In this document: piece after piece, positions 1 through 8,442 of the stretch
How the letters are laid out: the number at the start of each line of letters is the position of its first letter
Numbering within the stretch: the first letter of the stretch is position 1
Source: Nonomuraea angiospora
GTDB lineage: Bacteria; Actinomycetota; Actinomycetes; Streptosporangiales; Streptosporangiaceae
Assembly (NCBI RefSeq): GCF_014873145.1
Contig: NZ_JADBEK010000001.1
Coordinates: 4,650,001-4,714,000, forward strand
DNA: 64,000 bases
Direction: 5' to 3'
The notes under the pieces: generated by a model
Told to the model about the DNA's origin: nothing
Databases searched by the model: none
What the model saw: the letters and a program-made list of their open reading frames with translations, nothing else
Program-made: the position numbers and the translations under genes

Positions 1-51
1 TTGGACCTGTGACGACGCGGGAAATGCCGATGACTGTCACAATGAGGGGCT

Positions 52-630
52 GTGATCCCCTTTGACGCGGTTCTGTCTGACCTTGATGGAGTGCTCCGGC
101 TCTTCGACCATGCCGCCCAGGCCGACATCGAGGCCCGGTACGGCCTGCCGCTCATGAAGACGGCTCTCGACCCCGCGCTGATCCTGCCCGCCACCCTGGG
201 TCAGGTCACCGAGGAGGAGTGGCTGGAGTCGGTCGTCGTCGCGCTCGGCGGCGGCGAGCGGGCCCGTCAGGCCGTGACCGAGTTCGCGCAGGTGCGCTTC
301 TGGGTGGACGAGGAGGTCAGGGCGCTGCTGGCCAAGGCGCAGCAGCACGTGCCCGTGGTGATCGTGACCAACGCCACGGACTCGCTGGAGCAGCACCTCG
401 ACCTGCTGGGGCTCACGTACTTCGCGGACGACGTGGTCAGCAGCGCCAGGGTGGGCGTGGCCAAGCCCGACCGGCGGATCTACGAGATCGCCGCGGAGCG
501 GGCCGGGGTCGCGCCGGAGCGCTGCCTGTTCGTGGACGACCGGCTGCAGAACGTGGAGGCGGCCAGGGCGCTCGGCATGACCGGCGTGCACTACCGCTCG
601 TTCCAGGATCTGGCGGCCGTACTGGGCTGA
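52..630 (+). CDS. HAD-family hydrolase
   Basis: 192-aa haloacid dehalogenase-like hydrolase, probably a small-molecule phosphatase. Motif I is present near the start (residues about 8-12, DLDGV; the first Asp would be the nucleophile), the Thr/Asn motif II region reads VTNA, the motif III lysine is in VAKPD and motif IV is FVDDR with paired acids. The start is GTG with GAGGGG just upstream. Its last 40 nt overlap the 3' end of the convergent tenA-like gene. In plants a HAD thiamin-phosphate phosphatase is fused to TenA, so a thiamin salvage role is possible, but the substrate cannot be read from the sequence. Confidence 0.9.
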   Translation: MIPFDAVLSDLDGVLRLFDHAAQADIEARYGLPLMKTALDPALILPATLGQVTEEEWLESVVVALGGGERARQAVTEFAQVRFWVDEEVRALLAKAQQHVPVVIVTNATDSLEQHLDLLGLTYFADDVVSSARVGVAKPDRRIYEIAAERAGVAPERCLFVDDRLQNVEAARALGMTGVHYRSFQDLAAVLG

Positions 631-1274
631 TGCTCGGTGGCCTGGTCGAAGAAGGCCCGTTCCAGCTCGACGGCCAGCCGGAAGACGTCCAGCGCCGCCG
701 TCCGGCGCTCCTCGTCCAGGTCCGCGCCGAGGCGGTCGAGCTCGCCGCGCAGGAAGGCCACCCAGGCCCGGAACTCCGGGCCCTCGTGCAGCTCGATCCA
801 CTCGCGGTGCACGAAGCCGTCCGGCAGCGGCTGCCCGGCCCGCGAGGCCCAGCCCAGGTAGCACCATTCGGCCACGCAGAGCACGGTGACGATCAGCAGG
901 TAGTCCTGTGACGTCCGCACCTCGTCCATGAGCTGCCTGAACGCGGCCGTCACCGGCTCGGGCGAGGCGTCGGTCCGCCCGCCCAGCGCGGCCAGCGCCC
1001 GGTGGAAGTACGTCTTCTCCTCGGTGGTCGCCACCTGACCGAGGAACTTCCCGTAGGGCACCCGCGCCTCGAACGTGTCCGCGCTCGCCACGGCCGCCCC
1101 GAGCAGGGCCGTGAACGAGTCCACGAACTGGAAGTCCTGCTCCAGGTAGCGCCGCATGCCGTCGGCGGGCGCCGTGCCCGTCGTGATCGCCATCGCGAAC
1201 GGGTGCGTCACCACCACCGTCCACTCGGGCTCGCACTGCTGCCTGAGCCATTCACTGAAGGATCGCTCGCTCAC
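591..1274 (-). CDS. TenA-family protein (thiaminase II / aminopyrimidine aminohydrolase-like)
   Basis: All-helical TenA/PQQC-fold protein. In Bacillus TenA hydrolyses the aminopyrimidine breakdown product of thiamin. The N-terminal helix, the EDF..VDSF region, and the segment VLCVAEWCYLGWA, whose Cys aligns with the TenA catalytic Cys, support the family, as does the EWIELHEGPEFRAWV segment. I chose the GTG at 1274 because family members start near SFSEWLR; an ATG at 1325 would add 17 residues with no family likeness. It overlaps the convergent HAD gene by 40 nt. The leader carries a strong inverted repeat (1311-1340) but no recognisable TPP riboswitch core. Confidence 0.85.
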   Translation of the reverse strand: MSERSFSEWLRQQCEPEWTVVVTHPFAMAITTGTAPADGMRRYLEQDFQFVDSFTALLGAAVASADTFEARVPYGKFLGQVATTEEKTYFHRALAALGGRTDASPEPVTAAFRQLMDEVRTSQDYLLIVTVLCVAEWCYLGWASRAGQPLPDGFVHREWIELHEGPEFRAWVAFLRGELDRLGADLDEERRTAALDVFRLAVELERAFFDQATEHQPSTAARSWNER

Positions 1275-1310
1275 GATCCGACCGTACCCAAAAGGGGACC
1301 TCAACCCCTT

Positions 1311-1340
1311 CCTCCCGGAGGACACCAGTTCTCCGGGAGG
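1311..1340. promoter_or_regulatory. Perfect 10-bp inverted repeat upstream of the TenA gene
   Basis: CCTCCCGGAG, a 10-nt spacer, then CTCCGGGAGG. It lies about 40 nt before the tenA-like start on the minus strand. TGAGGTCCC occurs on each side of it on the minus strand (around 1294-1302 and 1366-1374), and AAGGGG/CCCCTT form a further small stem at 1292-1310. This could be an operator or an RNA leader structure. The rest of 1341-1544 shows no gene. Confidence 0.5.
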
Positions 1341-1544
1341 AGCCAGCCCTCCCCTATTCCCTCAAAGGGACCTCAGCCGGGGTGCGGCGAGGAGTAAGGG
1401 TGCGGCGGGAAGCACCAACAAGGGGTTGTTTCCGGCGCGGCTCGCGCCAACCGCGCCGGAAACGTCCGCGTGACCGCCGCCCCCGGCCTTGCTCGGCGAG
1501 CTGCGCTTCTCGCCAGGCCGGGGGCGACGGCGAGCGAGCGCCGC

Positions 1545-2693
1545 TCAGTACCCGCCGTACGGGTTCTGGGAGGACGACCGGCTACTGGGGGCGCTCGTCT
1601 GGTGGCCCGACGGGTGGTTCGTCGGGGAGCTCGACGGCGTCGGCGTCGCGGTGGACGTCGGCTTGGTGCCCTGCGGGGCGATGATGCCGATCAGGCCGTG
1701 CTTGGTGCCGTCGATGCCCGCGGAGAACCACATGGAGTTCTCGCCGCCGTTGGTGGCGGTGCCGGGCTCCAGGTCCCACAGGCCGGGCAGCACGATCGGC
1801 TTGCCGTCCGCCGTGCTCAGCGCGCCCAGGTGGCGGCTGTTCTTGTACGCGTGCACGGTGCCGTCGCCGAAGTTGCCGATGAGCAGCGCGCCCCTGTACT
1901 GTCCCCAGCCCTTCGGCGCGGCGGTGATCCCCCAGGGGGCGTTGAGCCCGACCCTGGAGATGCGGCCGGTCAGGCGCCCGCCGGCGTTGAAGCGGCTCAC
2001 GAAGCCCTTGCCCTCGCCGAATTCGGGCTTGCCGGTGGACGGGTCACGCAGCGCCCAGGACACCCAGATGCTGCCGTTGGCGATCGCCACGTTGTAGGCC
2101 TTGTACGTCCTGGGGACGCCCGGGTCGCGGAACTGCCAGCTCTTCAGGCTGATGCGGCGGAAGTCCTCGTCGAAGGCGTGGATGCGCCCGCTCGCGAAGT
2201 CGGCGGCCAGCAGGAAGTCTCCGTCGTCGGTCTCGACGAGCTCCAGCCCCTTGTAGTCGGCGCCGCGGGTGAAGGCCCCGATGATCGCGTTCTTCGGGTC
2301 CACGTCCTTGTTCCAGCCCGTGATGGCTCCGCTCGGGCTGGAGAAGATGAACGTGGCGGGCTTGCCCTTGACGGTGAAGCCCTCGCCCGGGTTGAACACC
2401 TGGCCGGTGGGTGCTCCGCCGGGGATCCACACCTCGGTCTGCTCCTTCTTGCCCGTGCCGGAGTAGACGGTGGCGGTGCCGGTGCCGGTGTTCGAGACCC
2501 ACAGAGTCTTGCCCATGGCCAGGCCCCACGGGTTGACGACCTTGGCGTCGGTGACCGGGGCTTTGCCCTGAACGTCCGACACAAGGTTGATCACGTCGAA
2601 TCGGTTCCTGGTTGTGGTGGCGTGCGCGGGAGTAGGGAGAGTCGCTCCCAGCACAACCGCAACAGCGCAGAGTGTGATGATGCGTGGCCGCAT
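1545..2693 (-). CDS. Secreted TIGR03118-family beta-propeller protein
   Basis: 382 aa. An N-terminal signal peptide ([19 protein letters not shown], cleavage after PAHA) is followed by a repeat-rich domain with [23 protein letters not shown] and [13 protein letters not shown] segments, characteristic of the TIGR03118 family (an NHL/beta-propeller-like extracellular protein of unknown role). The last 45 residues are a Ser/Thr/Pro-rich tail ending NPYGGY, typical of a wall-exposed linker. GGAGGCAAC precedes the ATG. It stands alone, and no enzymatic function is claimed. Confidence 0.88.
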   Translation of the reverse strand: MRPRIITLCAVAVVLGATLPTPAHATTTRNRFDVINLVSDVQGKAPVTDAKVVNPWGLAMGKTLWVSNTGTGTATVYSGTGKKEQTEVWIPGGAPTGQVFNPGEGFTVKGKPATFIFSSPSGAITGWNKDVDPKNAIIGAFTRGADYKGLELVETDDGDFLLAADFASGRIHAFDEDFRRISLKSWQFRDPGVPRTYKAYNVAIANGSIWVSWALRDPSTGKPEFGEGKGFVSRFNAGGRLTGRISRVGLNAPWGITAAPKGWGQYRGALLIGNFGDGTVHAYKNSRHLGALSTADGKPIVLPGLWDLEPGTATNGGENSMWFSAGIDGTKHGLIGIIAPQGTKPTSTATPTPSSSPTNHPSGHQTSAPSSRSSSQNPYGGY

Positions 2694-2770
2694 CCGTTGC
2701 CTCCTAGTTAGCGCTTGTGACGCGAGATACGTGGAGGGGTGTGGGGCGGTTCAGCCGGTTCCGGAAATAT

Positions 2771-2796
2771 CAGGACGGGAGTTTTTTCGTGTCCTG
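2771..2796 (+). promoter_or_regulatory. Hairpin in the ppgK leader
   Basis: CAGGAC and GTCCTG, 6 bp each, flank a loop containing a T6 run, ending 18 nt before the ppgK start. It could be a leader or attenuator stem; no known riboswitch class is recognised. Confidence 0.3.
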
Positions 2797-2814
2797 AAGG
2801 GGAGAGGGATTGAC

Positions 2815-3537
2815 ATGAACGTGTTGGGCATTGACATCGGCGGTTCGGGAATCAAGGGAGCCCCTGTCGACATCGAGGCCGGCGAACTGGTGCAGGAGCG
2901 CTTGCGCATTCCCACGCCCCAGCCGTCCAAGCCCGATGAGGTGGCGGAGGCGGTGGCGGAGATCGTCAAGCATTTCGGCTGGAACGGTCCGGTCGGGGTG
3001 ACGTTCCCCGGCGTGGTCAAGGACGGGGTCGTGCTGACGGCCGCCAACGTGGACCACTCGTGGATCGGCGTGGACGCGGCCAAGCTGTTCGGCGGGGCGA
3101 CCGTGCTGAACGACGCCGACGCGGCCGGCGTGGCGGAGGTGACCTACGGGCGCGGGCGCGGGGAGCGCGGGACCGTGCTCGTGCTGACGTTCGGCACGGG
3201 GATCGGCAGCGCGCTGTTCACCGAGGGGACGCTCGTGCCCAACACCGAGCTCGGGCACCTGGAGTTGCGGGGCAAGGACGCCGAGCACCGGGCGTCGGCG
3301 CGGGCGCGCGAGGAGCACGAGCTGAGCTGGGAGAAGTGGGCCGAGCGGGTGGAGGAGTACCTCCGGCACGTGGAGATGCTGCTGTCGCCCACGCTGATCG
3401 TCATCGGCGGAGGTGCGAGCAGGAAGGCCGACAAGTTCCTGCCGCACGTCCACCTCGACACGCCCGTGGTGCCCGCCGCCCTCCAGAACGAGGCCGGCAT
3501 CATCGGCGCGGCCCTGGCCGCCTCCCGCCGCTCATGA
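2815..3537 (+). CDS. ppgK: Polyphosphate glucokinase (ROK family)
   Basis: 240 aa. It phosphorylates glucose using polyphosphate and/or ATP. The N-terminal phosphate-binding motif [12 protein letters not shown], the catalytic Asp in [12 protein letters not shown], the second phosphate loop [12 protein letters not shown] and the adenosine/polyP segment [14 protein letters not shown] are all present in the order expected for actinobacterial PpgK, and the length matches. It lacks the ROK zinc site seen in the other sugar kinase at 33 kb. The start is fixed by GGGGAGAGGG 6 nt before the ATG; a longer open frame upstream has no family similarity. Confidence 0.94.
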   Translation: MNVLGIDIGGSGIKGAPVDIEAGELVQERLRIPTPQPSKPDEVAEAVAEIVKHFGWNGPVGVTFPGVVKDGVVLTAANVDHSWIGVDAAKLFGGATVLNDADAAGVAEVTYGRGRGERGTVLVLTFGTGIGSALFTEGTLVPNTELGHLELRGKDAEHRASARAREEHELSWEKWAERVEEYLRHVEMLLSPTLIVIGGGASRKADKFLPHVHLDTPVVPAALQNEAGIIGAALAASRRS

Positions 3538-3555
3538 GCCGCTCCCGGGCCGGAC

Positions 3556-4311
3556 TCAGTTCGTACGGGGCCGGCTCGGGGCAACCCACTTGAAGTCCTT
3601 AGCGTCGTCCGGCAGGGCCTTGCCTCCCTCGGGGTACTGGAACGTGGGGAACGCCGACTTGTCGATCTTCACGGTGGCGAAGTCGACCTCGCGCAGCCTC
3701 GCCCGCGGCCAGCCGTCCTGCTCGTAGGGCTCGGCCAGGTCGCCCAGCGCCTGCCCCTGCGCGATCAGGTAGGCGATGACGGTCGCCTGGCCCATGCAGT
3801 ACGTGAGGAGCGCGCCGATCATCACGGTCAGCACCTTGTCGGCGGCGTTGAGCAGCCATCTCAGGTACAGGCGGCCCTGGACGGCCCCCACGGGCGACAG
3901 CACCATCATCGACAGCCCGTACACGCTGGAGGCGGCGACCATCGTGGAGAAGGTCGCCATCGCCCCCTTGAAGATCCGGAAGGCGTTGGCCACGCCCTCG
4001 AGGATGTCGCCGATCTGGTCGAGGGAGTCGCGCGTGACCTCGGTGCCGGCGTGCATCTTGCCGGTCACCCGGGAGAACTCCCGCTGGTCGTCGGCGATCC
4101 AGCCGCGCCGGGACTCGGCGGGGATGCCGTCGAGCACCTCCACGGGGTGGTCGAGGTCCCTGGCCATCTGCTTCCAGACCTTGGCGACCTCCGAGACGCG
4201 GTCGACGTCCATCTGGAGGGACTCCAGGAGGGCGAGCGACACCAGCGGAACGCCCGCGTACAGCTGGAGCCCCTTGAGCGTCCGGATGATCGGCCACGGC
4301 GAGGGCGCCAT
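3556..4311 (-). CDS. WXG100/ESX-like protein with membrane segments
   Basis: 251 aa, not assigned to a named family. The N-terminal half is helical with a WXG-type helical hairpin feel (KVWKQMARDLDHPVEVL...FSRVTGKM). It is followed by GAMATFSTMVAASSVYGLSMMVLSPVG and VLTVMIGALLTYCMGQATVIAYLIAQ, two hydrophobic helices, then a soluble tail. Its ATG shares one base with the stop of the upstream 102-aa gene (TGATG), so the two are translationally coupled. Such pairs in actinomycetes are often annotated as ESX/type VII-associated; that link is inference, as no EccC or other secretion gene lies nearby. Confidence 0.75.
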   Translation of the reverse strand: MAPSPWPIIRTLKGLQLYAGVPLVSLALLESLQMDVDRVSEVAKVWKQMARDLDHPVEVLDGIPAESRRGWIADDQREFSRVTGKMHAGTEVTRDSLDQIGDILEGVANAFRIFKGAMATFSTMVAASSVYGLSMMVLSPVGAVQGRLYLRWLLNAADKVLTVMIGALLTYCMGQATVIAYLIAQGQALGDLAEPYEQDGWPRARLREVDFATVKIDKSAFPTFQYPEGGKALPDDAKDFKWVAPSRPRTN

Positions 4312-4619
4312 CACCGGTACTCCACGATGCTGGCCTCCTCGGCCCTGCGCCAGTTTCCCGCGCAGGTGGACAGGCTGTCGGAGATGCCGCGGGAGGCGAT
4401 GGCGCCGCCCCGCAGGGCCTCCGTGCAGCCTCGCTGCGCCGTCTCGTAGGCCGGGCCGAGGACCCTCGCCAAGATCGTCCCCAGCGTGCCGTCGCCGAGG
4501 TCGGTGTCGTAGACACGGTCTCCGGTCTTCATGAAGGCGGCCCAGACGTCGTTGTAGCGCTCGCCCATGCCGGTGATGACACGAGACGTGATGACCCTTG
4601 TCTCCTGCGGGGTGGACAT
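4311..4619 (-). CDS. Small WXG100-like protein
   Basis: 102 aa. GAAGGAGCAAC gives a strong ribosome site just before the ATG. The protein is helical, with YNDVWAAFMKTGDRVYD and a C-terminal CAGNWRRAEEAS, resembling EspC/WXG100-type partner proteins. It is the first gene of a two-gene operon with the membrane-helix protein that follows, and it is divergent from a YbaB-like gene. Function unknown; a secreted or membrane-surface partner role is inferred only from size and pairing. Confidence 0.75.
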   Translation of the reverse strand: MSTPQETRVITSRVITGMGERYNDVWAAFMKTGDRVYDTDLGDGTLGTILARVLGPAYETAQRGCTEALRGGAIASRGISDSLSTCAGNWRRAEEASIVEYR

Positions 4620-4785
4620 GTTGCTCCTTCAGGTGTTTTGCGTCGAAGGTCATCTTCGTAGCCCGGGAGGCGTTGATCATCTGGGTTCACCGGATGTTCG
4701 GCAGGGCGAAACCCATCGCTGTCAGCGGGTTCAGGAAATCTTGATCGACTCCGTGCGTCGCGCCCACGAACAGGAAGGTCATGGC

Positions 4786-5190
4786 ATGTTCGACTTCGAC
4801 CCGGCCGCCGTCACGCCCGAGGAGCTGGACCGGATCGGGCGGCGCGCGGACGAGGCCATGTCGAAGCTCGCCACCGCCATGGACGGGCTCGGCGAGGTCA
4901 CCGGGGAGGGCGCGGCGGCCGGGGGCCGGATCCAGGCCACCGTGGAGGCCGACGGCCTCGTCCGGGACCTCCGCCTGGACGCGCGGGTGCTGCGCACGAT
5001 GGGCAGCGAAGAGCTGGCCGAGGCGATCGTGGCGGCGCTGCGCGCGGCCCAGCTGTCGGCCCGGGGCCAGCTGGAGGAGCGCCTGGCCGCGGCCCAGGGC
5101 AGCGAGCGCCTGCCGTTCGACCTCGGGGACGTCGGCCGCCGCTTCGAGGCCGTCCAGTCCGCCTTCCTCGCGGCCCTGCCCCCGCGCTGA
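4786..5190 (+). CDS. YbaB/EbfC-family nucleoid-associated-like protein
   Basis: 134 aa. The layout is that of YbaB: an N-terminal helix (EELDRIGRRADEAMSKLATAM), a central beta meander (GGRIQATVEADGLVRDLRLDARV) and a C-terminal helix (ELAEAIVAALRAAQLSARGQLEERL). YbaB proteins bind DNA as dimers, but actinomycetes carry many paralogues next to WXG genes, as here, where the partner genes are divergent. The start was set at the ATG at 4786; AGGAAGG lies 8 nt upstream. An out-of-frame ATG at 4781 is ignored. Confidence 0.82.
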   Translation: MFDFDPAAVTPEELDRIGRRADEAMSKLATAMDGLGEVTGEGAAAGGRIQATVEADGLVRDLRLDARVLRTMGSEELAEAIVAALRAAQLSARGQLEERLAAAQGSERLPFDLGDVGRRFEAVQSAFLAALPPR

Positions 5191-5282
5191 CCGGCCGCGC
5201 GCCCCCGATCACCGGCCGGACTACCCTGCCTTCCGCGATAGCTCTTATGGTGGGTGTTCTCCATCCGATGAGGAGAGGGTGC

Positions 5283-5942
5283 ATGCGAAACGTCGCTCGG
5301 ACCTCGCTCGTGGACGCCGCCATCGACGAGCTCCGCCGAGAGATCGCGCGTGGTGTGTGGCCGGTCGGCACCAAGATCCCGTCCGAGAGCCAGCTCGCGC
5401 AGAGCCTCGGCATGAGCAGGCTGTCCGTACGCGAGGCGGTGCGGGTCCTGGCCCACGCCGGGCTGCTGCACACCCGCCAGGGCGACGGCACGTACGTGAC
5501 CGCCACCGACGAGTCCAAGGTCGCCCTGCGCCGACGGCTCGACACGGCGGCCGCCATGGACATCATCGACGTGCGCCGCGGCCTCGACCTCGTGGCCGCC
5601 CGGCTCGCGGCCGGCAGGCGCACGGAGGAGGATCTGACCGCGATGCGCCGGACGCTGGCCCGCCGCGACACGGCCGCCCGCGCCGGCGACCTCGACGGCT
5701 TCGCGGACGCGGACGTGGACTTCCACCTGCAGGTCGCGGACGCCGCGCACAACGCCCTGCTCGGCGACCTCTACCGGAGCATGAGCGACGCCCTGCGCGA
5801 CAGCGTCAGGGACCAGGAGCAGGCGGCCCTGACGCCGGACAGCTCCCACGACGACCTGCTGAGCGCGATCGAGGACGGCGACGCGGCCCGCGCGGTCGCC
5901 GTCTCCGTCGCCATCCTCGACCAGCAGGAACGCGACCTCTGA
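5283..5942 (+). CDS. GntR/FadR-family transcriptional regulator (FCD domain)
   Basis: 219 aa. The N-terminal winged helix (IDELRREIARGVWPVGTKIPSESQLAQ..GMSRLSVREAVRVL) ends with the wing HTRQGDGTYV. The C-terminal FCD effector domain carries DVDFHLQVADAAHN, with the Asp and His typical of its metal-ligand pocket. The FadR subgroup usually senses organic acids. The start is fixed by GAGGAGAGGG 4 nt before the ATG. There is no co-directional partner, so the target is unknown; the following DNA is a minisatellite. Confidence 0.92.
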   Translation: MRNVARTSLVDAAIDELRREIARGVWPVGTKIPSESQLAQSLGMSRLSVREAVRVLAHAGLLHTRQGDGTYVTATDESKVALRRRLDTAAAMDIIDVRRGLDLVAARLAAGRRTEEDLTAMRRTLARRDTAARAGDLDGFADADVDFHLQVADAAHNALLGDLYRSMSDALRDSVRDQEQAALTPDSSHDDLLSAIEDGDAARAVAVSVAILDQQERDL

Positions 5943-6028
5943 ACGCCCCCGCCCGGCACCGCGACGCGCCCCGGCCCCCGCGGTGACGGGACGCGCCACG
6001 GCCCTTCAGTGAGGGGACGCGTCCGGCT

Positions 6029-6163
6029 CGCCCGGCGTGGGGACGCGGCATGGCCCGCCCGGCGTGGGGACGCGGCGTGGCCCGCCCGGCGTGGGGACGC
6101 GGCATGGCTCGCCCGGCGTGGGGACGCGGCATGGCTCGCCCGGCGTGGGGACGCGGCGTGGCT
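6029..6163. repeat. 27-bp minisatellite, five copies
   Basis: Five contiguous 27-bp units beginning at 6029, 6056, 6083, 6110 and 6137. The unit starts CGCCCGGCGTGGGG, then ACGCGGCATGGC. Units differ only at an A/G (CATGG/CGTGG) and at the last base. A degenerate sixth unit follows. The unit is a multiple of three, so several fortuitous open frames run through it on both strands. It lies between the FadR-type gene and the 3' end of a secreted protein gene. Confidence 0.95.
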
Positions 6164-6258
6164 CGCGCGGCGGAACCGGGGTGAGCCTGCGACGCGGTGC
6201 CGCTCGGGAAAGCGACGCCGCAGACACACCCCGGCGCTCTCCCCGCCGGGCCGGCCGA

Positions 6259-7065
6259 TCACCTGCCGGAGATGACGATCGTCTCCCCCGGCGAGTCCCC
6301 CGCCCCAGACGGCTCCGCCGGCTCAGGCGAGCGCGGCCGATGCGGCAGGCCCGCCAGGCGGGACCGAGGCAGCAGCCACAGGGCCACCACCGCGACCAGC
6401 GGACCACCGAGGGCGGCGATCACCAGCGTGTAGACAGGCACCCCGCCGGACTCCTGCCTCGCACCTGGGCTTTCGCGGTCGGCACCGGCACCATCGGAGC
6501 TTTCCCGCCCCACACCGGCACTCGAGCCTTCCTGCCCCACCTCGGTAGCACCGGCACTCCCCTGCCCCTGCGGCGTCCGGGTAATCACCGCCGGCCCCCC
6601 ATCCGGGAACCCTGGCGGCCGCACGGCCCCCCAGAACGACTTCTCCGCCGACATCGGCGCCACCATCTCGGCGGGCACCGGCCTGACCTTCAGCCCGCCC
6701 GGAACGGTCAGCGTCCCCACCTCGTACGGCTGGAACAGCCCCTGGACGCCCTCCACCTTCCACACCCCCTCAGGCACGACCACCGACGTGGCGTAGTGCC
6801 CGGCCTCCGGCAGCGCCGTGCCGCCGAAGAGCAGGCTCTTCCCGTTCGCCCCGGTGAACCGCAGCCCGACCGCCCCAAGCTCCCCCTCGAACGGATGGGA
6901 GCCGTGCTGGAGCACCCAGAACCCCAGCGCGTACGACGTCCCGCCCTCGAACCGGGACGGCGCCGGATCCAGATAGGTCACCGCCCACCCCCCGGCAGCG
7001 GCGGCGGGCAGGCCGCCCAGGGCCAGCGCCGCCGCGGCGGCCAGCACGGCCAGAATCCTCTTCAT
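6259..7065 (-). CDS. Secreted, C-terminally membrane-anchored protein of unknown function
   Basis: 268 aa, family not recognised. A signal peptide (MKRILAVLAAAAALALGG, ending AAAA) is followed by a beta-rich domain of about 130 residues (TSYALGFWVLQHG, GLRFTGANGKSLLFGG, GTLTVPGGLKVRPVP). A low-complexity Gly/Glu/Ser linker then leads to one transmembrane helix (VYTLVIAALGGPLVAVVALWLL) and a basic cytoplasmic tail. This is the architecture of a surface-displayed sensor or binding protein held by a C-terminal anchor. CGGAGGTGG precedes the ATG. Its 3' end abuts the 27-bp repeat. Confidence 0.8.
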   Translation of the reverse strand: MKRILAVLAAAAALALGGLPAAAAGGWAVTYLDPAPSRFEGGTSYALGFWVLQHGSHPFEGELGAVGLRFTGANGKSLLFGGTALPEAGHYATSVVVPEGVWKVEGVQGLFQPYEVGTLTVPGGLKVRPVPAEMVAPMSAEKSFWGAVRPPGFPDGGPAVITRTPQGQGSAGATEVGQEGSSAGVGRESSDGAGADRESPGARQESGGVPVYTLVIAALGGPLVAVVALWLLPRSRLAGLPHRPRSPEPAEPSGAGDSPGETIVISGR

Positions 7066-7182
7066 GGGACCACCTCCGGTACAGATACACCGCAGGCGCG
7101 GCCCAGGTTCTGCCGGGCCTGCGGCATTTCCCGATACGGCGCGCACAATGGAGGAAAGGCGAGCGCGCCCTGGGGCGGATAC

Positions 7183-7329
7183 ATGATCGTCTCGCACGAG
7201 GGCGAGGAGATCAGGCTGACCGCGCGACAGGCGGAAACGTGGGCGCGGGGCGCCTTCGCCGTCTACCTGGCGCTGGTCGACCAGGGCCGCATCACCCCGC
7301 GCATCCCGCGCGGCACCGCGCAGTCGTAG
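7183..7329 (+). CDS. Small hypothetical protein
   Basis: 48 aa: starts MIVSHEGEEIRLTARQAE and ends PRGTAQS. The compact helical stretch QAETWARGAFAVYLALVDQG looks protein-like and the codon pattern has GC-rich third positions. A weak GGGGCGG lies before the ATG. It is divergent from the secreted protein gene at 6259-7065. Family not known. Confidence 0.45.
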   Translation: MIVSHEGEEIRLTARQAETWARGAFAVYLALVDQGRITPRIPRGTAQS

Positions 7330-7434
7330 CCCCGGACCGCCCATGGCGGGCTCGGTAAATCCATCACAGGATTCCCGCCATTCCCGGCGGACGTCCCGCA
7401 AAGGGCACGTGGTGCATGTCCAAGGCGCCGGCGG

Positions 7435-7971
7435 TCAGGACGACTGGTTGTTCATGAACTCCGAGATCTTCCACTTCCCGCCCTCCTTGCCGAGCAGGAA
7501 CAGCTCGCGGAAGCGCGCCTGCCCCTGCTTGCTCCCGGAGCGGACGACGGCGTTCTCGCCGCTGACGGTGCGCACGTCCACGATGGTGTGCGTGGCCGAC
7601 AGCAGGTCGGTGGCGCCGTGCAGCTGCTGCTGGTAGAGGCTGCGGATCGCCTTGGTGCCCTCCGCCGTGGCCTCCCCGTCTATCTCGACCACCGCGTTCC
7701 GCGCGAACGCGCCGACGATCTGGTCCACGTTCCCCGCCTTGAGCGCGTTGAAGTAGGACTCGACGGCGCCGCGCGGGTGCCCAGCCGTCGTCGCCGTCGT
7801 CGTCGCCGTCGCCGTCCCGGTCGGGGACGCGCTCGCGGTGTAGGGCCCGGTCGGGGTCACGGCCGCTTTCATCGCTTGCGTACTGTCACCGCCCACGTCG
7901 CAACCGGCGACCAGGAGGACGGGGACGGTCGCCGCCGGTAGAAGTGCCCAGCGCTGAAAAACCTTGCTCAT
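7435..7971 (-). CDS. Lipoprotein with NTF2/SnoaL-like domain
   Basis: 178 aa. A type II signal peptide ends in the lipobox LVAGC, followed by a Thr/Ala-rich spacer and then an NTF2-like domain of about 110 residues (AVESYFNALKAGNVDQIVGAFARNAVVEIDG ... FRELFLLGKEGGKWKISEF), as in SnoaL/DUF4440 proteins that bind small hydrophobic ligands. I chose the ATG at 7971 because the lipoprotein signal begins MSKVFQRWALL. It is a single gene; ligand unknown. Confidence 0.85.
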   Translation of the reverse strand: MSKVFQRWALLPAATVPVLLVAGCDVGGDSTQAMKAAVTPTGPYTASASPTGTATATTTATTAGHPRGAVESYFNALKAGNVDQIVGAFARNAVVEIDGEATAEGTKAIRSLYQQQLHGATDLLSATHTIVDVRTVSGENAVVRSGSKQGQARFRELFLLGKEGGKWKISEFMNNQSS

Positions 7972-8442
7972 GGCCGCTTTGATGCCCGCGCGCGTCATGA
8001 GCGAATGCGGCGTTTGGCCACTTCGCACGACGCCTTTAGCTCGTTGGGGTGTTACTCACGGTAACGGTTCACTGGATTTGCTGAGACCGGTCAGAGCTCC
8101 GATCGTTGCCGCCCCGAGACCAGCGCACCGGGCACCGCCGATAGCGTCCGTCCAGTGCTGCGAATCCAGGCGAACCCCGAACCCCTCCCCCAGCGCGAGG
8201 ACGCCGAACGTTGCGACAGCATCGATTCAGAACGGCGTTGCGTGTTGCCGCTGGCCCATCGAAGCCCGCACGTCTACCCCCCGGTGGAGACTGGAGCATA
8301 GCCCTCGGCTTGGCGTCGGCGCAGCCGATATGCCAGAACGGCATCACTCCCGTCTGAGAGGGAGGACGGCAAGCCCGCTCGGCCGCCGCTTCCCCCACGC
8401 GAGGGAGGCGTTCCCCGGGCCCGTCGGCTAGCTTCTGGACCC
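7972..8442. other. 470-bp non-coding interval
   Basis: No convincing gene. The only structure I see is GTTAC-TCACG-GTAAC at about 8051-8065, a short inverted repeat of the type bound by TetR/GntR-like regulators, upstream of the lipoprotein gene on the minus strand. Confidence 0.5.

Noticed and set aside
1275..1420. TPP riboswitch ahead of the TenA-like gene
   Set aside because: Only CTGAGG-like and TGAGGTCCC words occur; the conserved TPP core (GAACCTGAT...GGGTAAT) is absent on the coding strand.
6029..6163. CRISPR array
   Set aside because: The 27-bp units are directly contiguous with no spacers and no cas genes lie nearby.
6037..7329. 430-aa open frame through the minisatellite
   Set aside because: It exists only because the repeat unit is a multiple of three and the DNA is GC-rich; most of it is antisense to a secreted protein gene with clear signal peptide and ribosome site.
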